A stretch of DNA of 64,000 nt. It comes from Chamaecyparis obtusa. Taxonomy: Eukaryota > Streptophyta > Pinopsida > Cupressales > Cupressaceae. Under the pieces are notes generated by a model. The model ran no database searches. It saw nothing but the letters and a program-made list of their open reading frames with translations, and was not told where the DNA came from. Positions 35,484 to 46,006 of the stretch are shown here, piece after piece. Every line of letters begins with the position of its first letter. Position 1 is the first letter of the stretch. The stretch spans positions 478,501-542,500 of the forward strand of contig BSBK01007864.1 in NCBI GenBank assembly GCA_027943335.1. Reading direction: 5' to 3'. A program made the position numbers and the translations under genes.

Positions 35484-36765
35484 CTATGCAAAACTCAACA
35501 AATTATAGTTAAGTCCTTCAACCCAATAAGCATTATCACATCTATTCTTATCAGTCAATCTTATTGATCCTTTTCCTTTCACAAGACATGGTGCATCATT
35601 ACCAAACTTAACACTGCTACCTTTGTAATGATTTAAGATTTTAAACTTACTTTTATCACCAGTCATGTGATGTGAGAAACCACTATCAATTACCCATCTA
35701 TCACCTTTAATCACATATGAAATAAGTGCAATTTTCTCATCTTCATCATAATCATCTTTCATAGCAACATAAACAACTTCTACATCATGATCAACAGACT
35801 CATCAGATTCACTGTCAGTTTCTTCTTCAACAATATAGAAATATTTGTTACCTTTGTCCTTGTAGTCCTTATACTTTATGTAATCTATGTCATCCCCTTT
35901 GTCTTTGTACTTGCTTTCCCTTCTTTCATCCTTGTCATTCCTGTCAGGACATCTTGCTACAATATGACCAACTTTATTACACGAAAAACAAATTATAAGA
36001 AGTTTACCTTTGATTTTTCCTTTTCCTCTCAGTAGTATTCTAGCCATTAGTGCCTCAAGATCATCATCAGAGGTGTCACTATCATTGTTCACACATTTTT
36101 CTTTTCCTTTCTTAGAATTTTGAAGAACCAATTGAGATTTGAATGCAGATTCAATATTATGAGTAGTGAAATTATCAAAATTTGACAATTCAAAAGCAGT
36201 AAGTCTACTAGCTAGACCTTCCAAAGTTAAGTTGTTACTAGGAGCACATCTCAGTTCTTGTATTACAAAAAATCTAATAGCATAAATAGGAAGTAGGGTT
36301 CTAAAAACCTTGCTAATAATAGTTTCATCATCACCATTAGCTCCTCTAATAGCATTCACAACCTCTTTAACTTGGGCACAATATTAATCAATGGTTTCAC
36401 CTTCTAACATTCTCATTCAATCAAACTTATCTCTCAAGCTTTTAGATTTGGGTCTTAGTACATTTGTGTGTCCACCATAGATAGTTGTCATTGGTACAAC
36501 CCTTGATGTCTTCAAATTTAGGATAACTTAGGGCTGATGCAATCTCCAACATTTCCTAATTTTATTCTTACCTTTCCTTCATCTGTTGGGCTATCAAAGG
36601 TGTCAGTACTGGTATGTATTCACATTCCACATAGTATTTTGTTTCAACTCCAATTCTAGCTAGGTGTAACTTCATTAAACTTTTCCATGCAGGGAAGTTT
36701 TCCTTGTTCATCTTTGGTACCTCCTTTTTGTACATCTTGATCTTTAGCTTCAAGTACCTTCAAAT
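35484..36765 (-). pseudogene. Copia gag with zinc knuckle, and protease
   Basis: 36753-36570 gives the gag N-terminus (NFPAWKSLMKLHL, relatives: FxxWKxxM). The open frame 36359-35484 has capsid-like helices, then the CCHC knuckle CFSCNKVGHIVARC (C-x2-C-x4-H-x4-C), an acidic Asp/Lys-rich stretch, and protease WVIDSGFSHHMTGDKSKF. The catalytic DSG is intact, with Phe in the place of the usual Ala or Cys. This 291-codon frame is one of the longest surviving parts of the element. Confidence 0.85.
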
Positions 36766-36786
36766 TTTTCTTTACAAGAAACAGAA

Positions 36787-36798
36787 GCTCTAATACCA
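36787..36798 (-). promoter_or_regulatory. Primer-binding site (initiator Met-tRNA type)
   Basis: The minus strand reads TGGTATTAGAGC, one base off the consensus, ten bases after the end of the 5' LTR. Confidence 0.8.
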
Positions 36799-36808
36799 AT
36801 TATTAGAA

Positions 36809-38356
36809 TGATTTTAGAATAACTAAGAGGGGGGGGGGGTGAATAAGTTATCCTCAGGTCTAGATGTACCAATTGAACTTTTAAACACTTCAACCAACTT
36901 AGATCTATTCAGCAATCCACTCGGTCTCTATAGAATATAACTAGTAACATAAACTTATAGTCCATTGTCCAAAGTAATCAACTTGCAAAATATAAAACTC
37001 TTAACTATAAAACACATCAAATAACATTCACACAAGTATGAAACCAAGATTTGAACATGGAAACCCAATTTGGGAAAAACTACCAGTAACATGCTATCAA
37101 ATTTTCACTCTTCTAAAGTGAGCTTTGTGAGGAGCCAACCCCATTAAAGGTTACAATACACATTGTTAGGTGTGACCCTGTTAAAGGATTTAATCACCAT
37201 CTTAGGAGTGGTCTTGTTAGAGGACTTAAAAACATCTCATTATAATGTCCCCTTGAGTAAAGGATTTACAAATGACTGTTAGGTCAACCTTGATTAAAGG
37301 ATTTCAACTGATACAATGGTTAGAAAGTAACAATAGGTTTGATCTGAAACATACAAATCAATTTGCAAATATAGATCTAATGTATCTCATATGTTGATCC
37401 ATTGATTGGCCTTCATTATCATCTCCATCTCTGATCTTCTTGGAAAGCCTTCAAGAAATCACCACAAATCTTCATAGCTCTTCTCAGCCTTCTGCTTAGG
37501 TTTGTCAATCAACAAAATCAACCTCTATGCATAACCTACAATTAGGTTACCCTTATACCTCCTTAATTAGGTAGTTTAATCTTTTACCGCTTAATCATCT
37601 CCATAGATCTTAGGTTTAGGTCAGATTCATTGAATCCTTCCAACATTTCATTCTCCCTCTTATCCTTCTAGATACTTCTCAAAACTTCTCCTTGAATCGA
37701 TGCATAAAATAGTTTACCATGCATTAAATACTCTAGGTCATTCATCCTTATCTTCAACACATTTTACATATTCCAAGAGTTCAACTATGTCAACGAGGAA
37801 TCTCAATCCCTTCATAAATTGTAAAATACTGACACTCGATCATCATTGTGTTCTTCTATTCGGTCTTCACTAGATAGCTTGGTCATCACTAAAACTATTC
37901 TCAAAAATCACTGTCCTAATTCGCTCGGTTATTATCTGGTACTCGATAATTACTGATGCTCGGTTGACACTATATTTTCTTGGCTTATACTAGCACTCAG
38001 TCAACACTAGCATCACTCGGATGAAACATAAGTTCATTAATCTTCTTCTCTTTTGCTTGGTTAATCCTATGCTTTCAGACTTTCTTTCCTTATCTCTTCC
38101 ATGCTTCAAAAAAACTAACTTCTTGACTTAGTATTATAGATAAACAACACATTACCTTGCCAATGTGCCAACTAATCAAGTACCCATTGTAATTTCTCAT
38201 AACTCAACCTTTCACTAGGTCTTCTTGTTATCTCCTCTTTTCAAATCCTCTTCATCAATCAAATGATATGGTACTCTACTAGATAGCAAATGTCTCACCA
38301 GTTAAGGTTTGACATCAATAACAATATAACAATTGTTTCAATTGTAGTTTCCAACA
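36809..38356 (-). mobile_element. 5' LTR of the copia element
   Basis: On the minus strand it runs from TGTTGGAAAC at 38356 to ...TTCTAAAATCA at 36809, a proper TG...CA LTR. An 11-G run (36829-36839) has exactly the length of its partner in the 3' LTR. Confidence 0.85.
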
Positions 38357-39869
38357 AAATCTACATAGTGATATAGCAAGGAGTAATAACCATAAAAATT
38401 CACTAGTATCAAATGAATGCAAATATTTGATTTGGCCAAAGCATAATAATGCCAGTTTCCTGGCATATATGACAAAGAATTCAAAATGTCCATCCTTCCA
38501 AGTGTTACCCCACCCTTCCAAGTGTTACCCCATATTCAACACCCGCCCATAAATACAAACACACATGAATAAAATAAAACTAATAATGCCAAATCAAGAA
38601 AATAACATATCATATTACTTTGTTATACAGTATTTCCACTATTCAAATATAGTTCCCTTCAATTTTTCATAAATATTATAACATTCAAATGTAAGCATTT
38701 TATCAATTCCTATAAAATCAGTATTTTGCTCCAAGATTAAATTTCCCTTCTTCTAACATTACTATAAAGCATTGCAAAATAAAAAGCTATAATACACATA
38801 CTTTATTTGAATTTTTCAATTATGAAAAATTATTTAGATCAAGAAATATTACAAAACTAAAAAGAAATAAGGTTATATAAAACGTGTTAAAAAAGTATAA
38901 CATGTTTCCCTTTTTAATGACATAGAAGAAAATACTCTTCATAAAGTAAAACATATTCTTCATCTCATTCTTATTAGTACTTGTGGATAGGCTAAGCAAG
39001 TACTATTGCATCCGTTTTTGGATTTCTTCCATTAACTAGTGATTAAAAAATCTCATTTCTACCAATTAAAATTATTATTTTTATTAAATTTGTTACAAAA
39101 TTAATAATTTGTATAGTATACATGCACATTTTTTGTGTTTATAATTCAACAAAATTAATTTACAGCTTTTCTATTGGCTTAAAAATTTAGCCTCTTATAC
39201 ACGGATTTTGTGGAAGCACTACCTCTATTACAATTTTTGAGGCAATATTATAGGGGCAAATACTTTACCATGCCCTTAAAATAATTCATATTTATTTTTA
39301 AAAATATGTTATAATATAAATGCATGGTTTTGGATATAGATTATTTATTAACTATATGTATATTAAATTGAATAATACAATTTGTTATATGTATTATAAT
39401 TAGATGTTATATATTTAGATTATATAGAAAATTGAAATGATCTTGTAAAAGTCTAAACATTTTGTGGTTAGTAAATAAATAATGATGACTGAACACTCAA
39501 CTTAAAAAATATCCCTTTCACCAAGTTATAAATAGAACACTATACGTTTTCACAAGCATATTTTGTTTTAAAACAAGAATAAATTAAGGCTGACTCAAGG
39601 TAAAGTATGAACTAGTAAATAAAAATAAAACATCCTTCTTTCCATATACATGGAACCAAATCAATGCTTTATTTCATGCCTATTATTTTTACATGCTCCG
39701 CATATTTCTTACTAACTTACTAAGGGTGAATTATTTATAATCAAAGGTTTAAAATATGGTGTGTTGACCAATTATTTCTTTGTTGAATTTTATTCCACAG
39801 TTGTAATAAAGTATCGCCTAGCCAAACAAACTTTTGGACAGCTTGGAGAAAAAATGTATGCATACGTCT

Positions 39870-39874
<5 letters not shown>

Positions 39875-39902
<28 letters not shown>

Positions 39903-39903
39903 C
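39875..39903. repeat. (TG)n microsatellite
   Basis: About 13 TG units follow TATATA. The tract and its right edge (GTCTGTAT) resemble the TG block at 3538-3570. Confidence 0.85.
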
Positions 39904-40008
39904 TGTATGGTTTTAAATAGAAAGGGACTTCAAATATGGAGGAGGGAAGCCAGAAAACACACGCTAAATTCTTCTAGATAAAATAGTCTCATAAATTTTG
40001 AAGCTTGG

Positions 40009-40168
40009 AAAAATGAGAGCAAAATGGGTTTGAAAAGGAATAATATTTTGAAGAATAATCGCAAAAATGAGAGCAAAAGGAGTTTGAAAAGGAATAATAT
40101 TTTGAAAAATAATTGCAAAAATGAGAGCAAAAGGGGTTTGAAAAGGAATAATATTTTGAAGAATAATC
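40009..40168. repeat. Three tandem copies of a 54-base unit
   Basis: The units start at 40009, 40063 and 40117, with only a few differences. Because 54 is a multiple of three, the plus-strand frame from 40024 stays open through all copies and would encode an 18-residue repeat (LKRNNILKNN...). I see no sign that it is a gene; the openness follows from the period and from the base composition. Confidence 0.85.
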
Positions 40169-41390
40169 GATATGTTTACAGAGTTTTACCACTTTACTCA
40201 AAAAAAATTAGGTTTTTTTTTATAAAATTTATTTTATGTAGTAGATCCAATGTCCAACCCAGAGTATGCAAAGAGAGTGGCTAAAATTCATGCAAAGCAT
40301 AAATTATTGGGCATGTCTTGAATAGACAACTAATATAGGATAAATAAAATTTAGGCATAAAAGACATCAAAGTCATTCAACATATGAAAAATTTGCAAGG
40401 TTAAACTAATGCAATCCTTGATTCCAAGATACTGACAAGGTAAATCAAGGAAATAAAATTGGTTCTATTTTCACTGAAATGAGATTCACACCTTTGAATG
40501 TTTGTAATTAAATTTTTCTCAAATACAAAGAAATTAATCTAATTCCAAGAGTAGGGAATAACCAAAAAAAATTAAAAAAATCATAATTATTATTTTTTTT
40601 GTTATATGCATATATTGAAAACTTTAGACTCTGTTTGTTAAACAAACAATAGTAAAATGTAAGCATATTAAAATTATTATGAGAGGTTTTATAGAAAAAC
40701 TTGGTCAGCTTGATTTTCTTAATGTACATTGCATCCCAATTCCTTGAGTTGTGCTCCTTTCTCCCCTATATATGTCTTTCTAGACTTGTTTATTCTCCCT
40801 TTTATAATTCAAAACCTCCCAATGTTCATTTATTTTTATTTTTTTGCCTTTTATTTTTTAGTCAATGAGTATGGTGGTCATTTTTAATAAGGCGTGGGCA
40901 TAATAAATGGGTATGAGAGTTTGTTTTTAATGAGTATGGCCTTTTTTTTACTCCCTTGTCCAACATAATTGTGGTTGTTGAAGATTTTCATCAAAATGAA
41001 ATAATTTTTTATTTGATCTTTAGGTAAATATATAAAAATAAAAATAAAATTATTAATAAGTGTATTCTTTAATAATTCTGAAATTCATATATTAATATTA
41101 TTATTATTATTATTAATTTCAACACATGGTAATCAAAATCATAATAATTTCTAAAAAAAGTACTTTTTAAACTAATAAATCATTCACAATATTTTTATTT
41201 CACAATGAGTTAGAAATGGTAATTGTTCAAATAGATTGTTTAATTATCTCTACCTATCACAACCTCACATATGGAAGTAACACAAATATATATTCAATTG
41301 TTCTAATACACACATGTGCGCATACTTAAAAATATAAATTAAATTAGAACATAATTATTTATCTAAGTGAGTGTGTGAGTGTCAGATTCT

Positions 41391-41792
41391 ATCATTCCTA
41401 CTATAGCCAGAGTGCTAACTTCTTCTACCTGGACCTCATTCTCGCCTTCAAAACCTATCAAAAAATTCTAACACTCAAGTTTTCATCAGTAAAGGTTAAT
41501 ACCAAAATCCATAATCCATATTCAATAATTTAACATAATTAATCTGTTTCATTCTATGATAAATCATTCATAATACATATAATTATGATACATAAGAACA
41601 TAATCAAAGTTACAACTATAACATGTAATATATTCATAAAATGTTATAATCAAATGTCTAACCATCCATAAACACAATAATAAAATATATAACATTATTC
41701 AAAGTTTATGTCTAGATCAAACATAGTCAACGAGAATCAATAAAGTCTAAAACATCTCTAAAACCTAGGCCACTAAAAATTGAGACATGACA
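41391..41792 (-). mobile_element. Start of the 3' LTR of a chromodomain gypsy element
   Basis: On the minus strand an LTR starts TGTCATGTCTCAATTTT at 41792, directly after a polypurine tract (41793-41804, AGTGGGGAAGGA on that strand). It runs leftwards; its other end was not found. Confidence 0.55.
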
Positions 41793-41804
41793 TCCTTCCC
41801 CACT

Positions 41805-42107
41805 AGGAAGAGCCATCTTCCCAATGTATTACTAGATACACAAGTACACACCCACAGATAAACATAATCTCAAAACTATATATATAGTCTATGAAACCAA
41901 GTGTGGGAAAGAATCCTCAATATCCTCAACTTTCTTCCATGTAGTGTTATCTATTGAATATTGGTTCGACTGGATCTTATACTACATGATATCCCTATTG
42001 TGCAACCTGATTGTGTTCCTATCAATAACCTGAGTGGGCTCCACTAGCACCACCCCGGGATCCTACACCTATAATGAATGCCAACCAAGAATGTGAGATG
42101 CACTGGG
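41805..42107 (-). pseudogene. Chromodomain end of gypsy integrase
   Basis: The minus strand reads VLVEPTQVIDRNTIRLHNRD and then QSNQYSIDNTTWKKVEDIED, followed by SFPHLV. This matches the chromodomain-like tail of chromoviruses (VEP..ILDR..R.LR......V.W.......TWE.E.D....PHLF). Chromodomains steer insertion towards certain chromatin. The rest of the same gene lies on the other side of the 42108-53295 insertion. Confidence 0.7.
42103..42107. repeat. Left target-site duplication (CTGGG)
   Basis: CTGGG here recurs at 53296-53300, directly outside the right LTR. The match extends to CACTGGG if two bases that also belong to the LTR end are counted. Five bases is the usual gypsy duplication length. 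Confidence 0.85.
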
Positions 42108-43336
42108 TGTAATACCCCAAAAATGGGCTATAAGTTCATTAATCTCCTACATCTTCAATTCGAATGAAATCGACATCAAAGTCCTAATCTAAGGCACATC
42201 TAAACATCATCGAATCATAATTGATTATCTTAAATTCTGCATCGGGGAATATTCCTAGTAATATTCCTAATCATCATAATTATCTTTAATTTTATAATTA
42301 TTTGGCAATAAATCACATTTATCCTAAAGTTTGATTAATTGAATATTTTCATATTTAATTAATTAGATTTAATATCTTGCCACTTAATTATGTAATTAAA
42401 TTTAATTCTATCTATTATTAATTGTATTATTTAATTTTGACAATAAATCCAAATATCCTATGAATAATTGATTAAATTTTTATTTAATTAATTAAAGCAA
42501 GTTGTCATTATTTAATAATATAGTTTTTAATAAAAGTTTGATTAAATAATTGATTAACCCATAAATCAATTATTTTATTTTTAAAAGCAGTTAAGTTAGA
42601 AATAAATCACTTTATTATTAAATTAATTCATAAATAAAACATGCACAATCATAAAAGCAGACAACTATCAATTATCAATTAAAGCTAAACTCTATTTTGA
42701 GTTAAAACTTAGTTTTTGCATGTTTTTGTGAGTTAATTATCCTTTATTTAAAAACAACTCAAAAATCAACCTGAGTTATTTGAGTGATTTATGGCTTTTT
42801 TTCCCATGCACCTCCAAAGCCCTAGATTTCTATAAAAATAGGGCTCAGCTCTTCATAATTCATCTCTCAAATTTGCATCCAAGCATCTCATATTTTTGTA
42901 CAATCACGCTGGAGAATTGGAATTGGGAGAATCAAAGCTTATTGCGAATCAAGGCTATTGTGAGATCAATTTTTTTTTTTTTTACATTCATTTAGATTCT
43001 TTTTCATATCATTGTTAGATCATTTTAGCATATCAATTTCCATATTAGCATAGATTCATATCAGTTTTTCATTATTATTGCATAGAAAATAAAAAAAATA
43101 TAGATTAATTGCATTCAATTTATATCTAGATCAATTGCATTCAAATCCTTCGTTTAGGTGTCATCTAGGTCACTAATCTCGATAACAATCTGAGAACATT
43201 AATCTCGCACCTACTGGAAGGCAGTAAATCGCTTGGTTAAATTAGATTTCAATTTTGCATGATTTTGATTATAGCTAACCTCTAATGTTTTACTAAAGTG
43301 TTGTGTCTATAGATTAGGTACAATTTTTAAACCACA
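42108..43336 (+). mobile_element. 5' LTR of the young element
   Basis: It runs from TGTAATACCCC to ...TTTTTAAACCACA. It is rich in TTAATTAATT words. A TATA box (TATAAAAAT) is at 42831-42839. Compared with the 3' LTR I count 20 to 25 differences in about 1230 bases, mostly transitions. Confidence 0.9.
42831..42839 (+). promoter_or_regulatory. TATA box of the 5' LTR
   Basis: TATAAAAAT lies 723 bases into the LTR, with the counterpart TATAAAAAC at 52786-52794. Transcription would start about 30 bases later. Confidence 0.6.
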
Positions 43337-43340
43337 TTTC

Positions 43341-43357
43341 TGGCACCCACCGTGGGG
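43341..43357 (+). promoter_or_regulatory. Primer-binding site
   Basis: TGGCACCCACCGTGGGG follows the LTR after four bases (TTTC). The TGGCRCCCACCGTGG form is familiar from Tat-type gypsy elements. It contains the near-palindrome CCCACCGTGGG. I do not assign the tRNA. Confidence 0.6.
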
Positions 43358-44760
43358 CAACCCACCTTTGCATGCTGGTTTTGATTTTTTTTTGGGAGCT
43401 AAAACCCCAAAGTTTCAAAGATTTAATTTTATCTCCCAAATGGTTTGAATTTTTGGTCTAAATTTTTTTTTTCAAGTTCAAGACATATTAGGAAAGCTAC
43501 AGTAAAAAAATTAGAATTTTCTAAGATGTTTTGAATTTTTAATAATTTTTTCTTTAAATTCTGGAAAAAATTAATATCTGACGCAAATTAGCATATTTTT
43601 TGGAAATTTTTATATTTTCGGAAAACTCTTTAAATTCTACAAGGGGTCCATTCTTTTTTTTTTAAATTTGGACATGATATCATAGCTCAAATAGTCAATT
43701 TACAAAAACTAGTCTATTTTGATAAAACAGGTCTCTAGGGCACAAATGAAGAGATTTTTCTAAAATTTTTGCATTTTTGGAAAGCTCTCTATTTTTTATC
43801 AGGGGTCTCTATTTTGAATTTCTATTTTTTTGGCCAAAATCATATAAAAAAAATCAGATCTTGTTGACTAGGTCAAATGCAGCAAAAAAAAAAAAGTTTT
43901 GTGACGGGTATGCACTTATTTTTTTTACATGGTTCAATGAATGATATGAGTTGTCATTTGGGTTAATTGCTGGTTATTATTGCTGATAATAATTGATTTT
44001 TAGAGCTAACCCTATGGTTTTCATAAGTTGAATATATTTTGCATATCTTGTTTGCTTGTTTGCTTGTTGGAGAGTTCGACACTTGCTTGCATGGAAAAGC
44101 TCAACAAGAATTGCTAAAAATTAGGTAAAATCTACTAAGCACATTGCAAGGATCCCAGGTATTCTCTTTCATCTAATAAAATTTCAATTTGGCCTTAAAA
44201 TAAATCTCTCGTGTGTCTAGCTTGGGTGATTCTTTTCATGCTTTTGTTCTACACACTTGCATAATTGATACTAGGTTGTGACCCCTTAAGGATTCATTAA
44301 GTAGTCTTAGATACTTGTGATTGATCTTGATTGCTATCTTGGGTTATTAGACTCGCTAATCCACCAGCCCCTCATTTCCACCCCGTGGTTGCAATCTCAG
44401 CGCCATAAAAGGGAGGGGTCAACAGGACAGAAGCGTTAAGTGTTCCACTTGGCAACCCTTTTGTGCTTTTAGGAACTCACTTATTTTCTAAGTTGGGGAC
44501 TCATTTTCAGCTTGTGTGAGGTGTTAAGTGTTCCACCTTGTGGACTCATCTCATATTCACTTTAAGCATTAAGTTTTCCTCTTTCTGCTTTTTGGGTACT
44601 TTTGGTAGATTTGCTTTCGGGAATATATCTGTGCTCACATAGTAATTAGGCCCTATGAACACTATTCATGATTCTTGAGAGATTGGATTCCTAGCGAAAT
44701 CTTTCTTGACGATCGAATCCTTGTAGGTAGGGAGGATACTTAGTGCATTTCACATTCAAC

Positions 44761-44956
44761 TTGGTTAGTGTGTCTTCTCTTATTGATCGATACATTCTCT
44801 CCTAGGAGAGGTTGATAGATCACGTGGGGTTGACATCACGAGCTTTGGTGAATCAAAATTGGTTAGTGCACCTTCTCTTATTGATTGATACATTCTCTCC
44901 CCGGAGAGGTTGATAGATCACGTGGAGTTGGCATCATAGACCTCGGTGAAGCAAAA
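44761..44956 (+). repeat. Tandem duplication, two 98-base units with G-box
   Basis: The units 44761-44858 and 44859-44956 are equal in length with about 14 differences. Each holds CTCTCC..GGAGAGG, a self-complementary stretch, and CACGTG (44821-44826 and 44919-44924), the core of the plant G-box. The CACGTG is kept in both while neighbouring bases have changed. Confidence 0.85.
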
Positions 44957-45704
44957 CTTTGTCTTAGTGTGTCAGATTAATCTGCTTGTTTTGTTTGGGT
45001 TAAAAGTGAAAAGGTGTCAAAAACCTTGGATCTGGAGCCAAGTCCCCTTGTGGTATACTATTGTGAGTCATCTTTAGAGAGGGTTAACCGTAGCGGACAA
45101 TCCCTTCATAGGGAAAACTATGTTAACGGAACCTCAAGCGGTAATATCTATTTTCGCCATGGTAGTGACAGCCACTATATAAATGTCCTTGTGGAAGAAA
45201 TCTCCACAGGTATGGTTCATTGTTGGGTTGTCAGATCTCCCTAGCAGCTCTTGAAGATTAAGATCTCGGACTATGTCAAAACCCTGGTGCGCCAGGATTG
45301 GAGTTCACCCCTTTGGATCATAAAAGTTGCAGAGCCAAACCATTACTAAAAACCCTAGCGAGGCCAAATTTTTATTTTCTATAGTATATGTGCGTTATTG
45401 CAAAACATTTTGGAACATACACAATTAGCGCTTTTGAGGATTAGAACGAATAAGTCACTTGATTGTTCATGCACAAGGTTGCTTTTTCCCTTGTTCATTT
45501 TTTTTAGACATGTTTGAAATCACTTGCTTGCTATTTTGCGTGCTTGTTTATCTATATGGTTATTGAAAATGGACAAATCTATTACAATCCTCAAATCTGG
45601 ACATTGAAATTTGCAAACAATTCAAATCTGAAAACTCAAAATTTGCAAAATTTGAAGTCAAATTCTTTTCTGGAGTCAAAAGTCATCTCAGGAGGTCAGA
45701 AAGT

Positions 45705-45961
45705 CATATGAAATTTTCAACTATCATTTCATTGATACCCAACTATCGTATGATAACCAACCCAGTGTCGTACGAGTTTTGATGCCAGAAAATTCTAAGA
45801 GTCAAAATCCTGCTTACACCTATCGTATGATATTGTCAACTGTCATTTCATTGCTATCCAACTGTCGTATGATTGAGTACCCAGTGTCATATGAGTTTTC
45901 ATGCCAGCATATTTCAAGAAATCAAATCCTGCTTACAACTATCGTGTGAGATTTTCAACTT
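45705..45961 (+). repeat. Tandem duplication, two 119-base units plus a partial third
   Basis: The units are 45705-45823 and 45824-45942, and 45943-45961 starts a third. Seven copies of a near-palindromic octamer, TC(G/A)T(A/G)(T/C)GA, lie at 45704, 45746, 45768, 45823, 45865, 45887 and 45942, spaced 42, 22, 55, 42, 22, 55. The array ends 58 bases before the start codon of the main frame. Confidence 0.85.
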
Positions 45962-46006
45962 TCTCAAAGAATCAGTACACAAGAGGAAGAAGCTCTAATC
46001 ACCGCT

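Larger units (their letters stand above)
30479..38356 (-). mobile_element. Complete but decayed copia element, 7.9 kb
   Basis: Two LTRs of exactly 1548 bases (36809-38356 as 5', 30479-32026 as 3') enclose a primer site, gag with zinc knuckle, protease, integrase, reverse transcriptase, RNase H and a polypurine tract, in the copia order and on the minus strand. The LTRs differ at roughly one base in ten in the parts I compared, so the insertion is old. Frameshifts and stops break every gene. I found no matching target-site repeats: the flanks read TAGAA on the left and AAATC on the right. Confidence 0.9.
38357..41390. other. A+T-rich noncoding DNA
   Basis: No coding region. It contains a (GT)n tract at 39875-39903, the 54-base tandem repeat at 40009-40168 and many A/T runs. 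Part of it may be the long 3' LTR of the minus-strand chromodomain gypsy element whose LTR start is at 41792. Confidence 0.4.
43358..46006 (+). other. Long leader of the young element
   Basis: These 2.6 kb of untranslated sequence lie between primer site and main frame. The first part is A/T-rich. From 44390 to 44600 the phrase TTAAGTGTTCCAC recurs. Then follow the 98-base and 119-base tandem duplications. A short open frame at 45014-45244 has no family match that I can see; it may be a relic of an upstream frame. Confidence 0.6.

Noticed and set aside
40024..40284. An 86-codon frame with 18-residue repeats as a possible repeat protein
   Set aside because: The openness follows from the 54-base period. 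No promoter, family or codon signal supports it.
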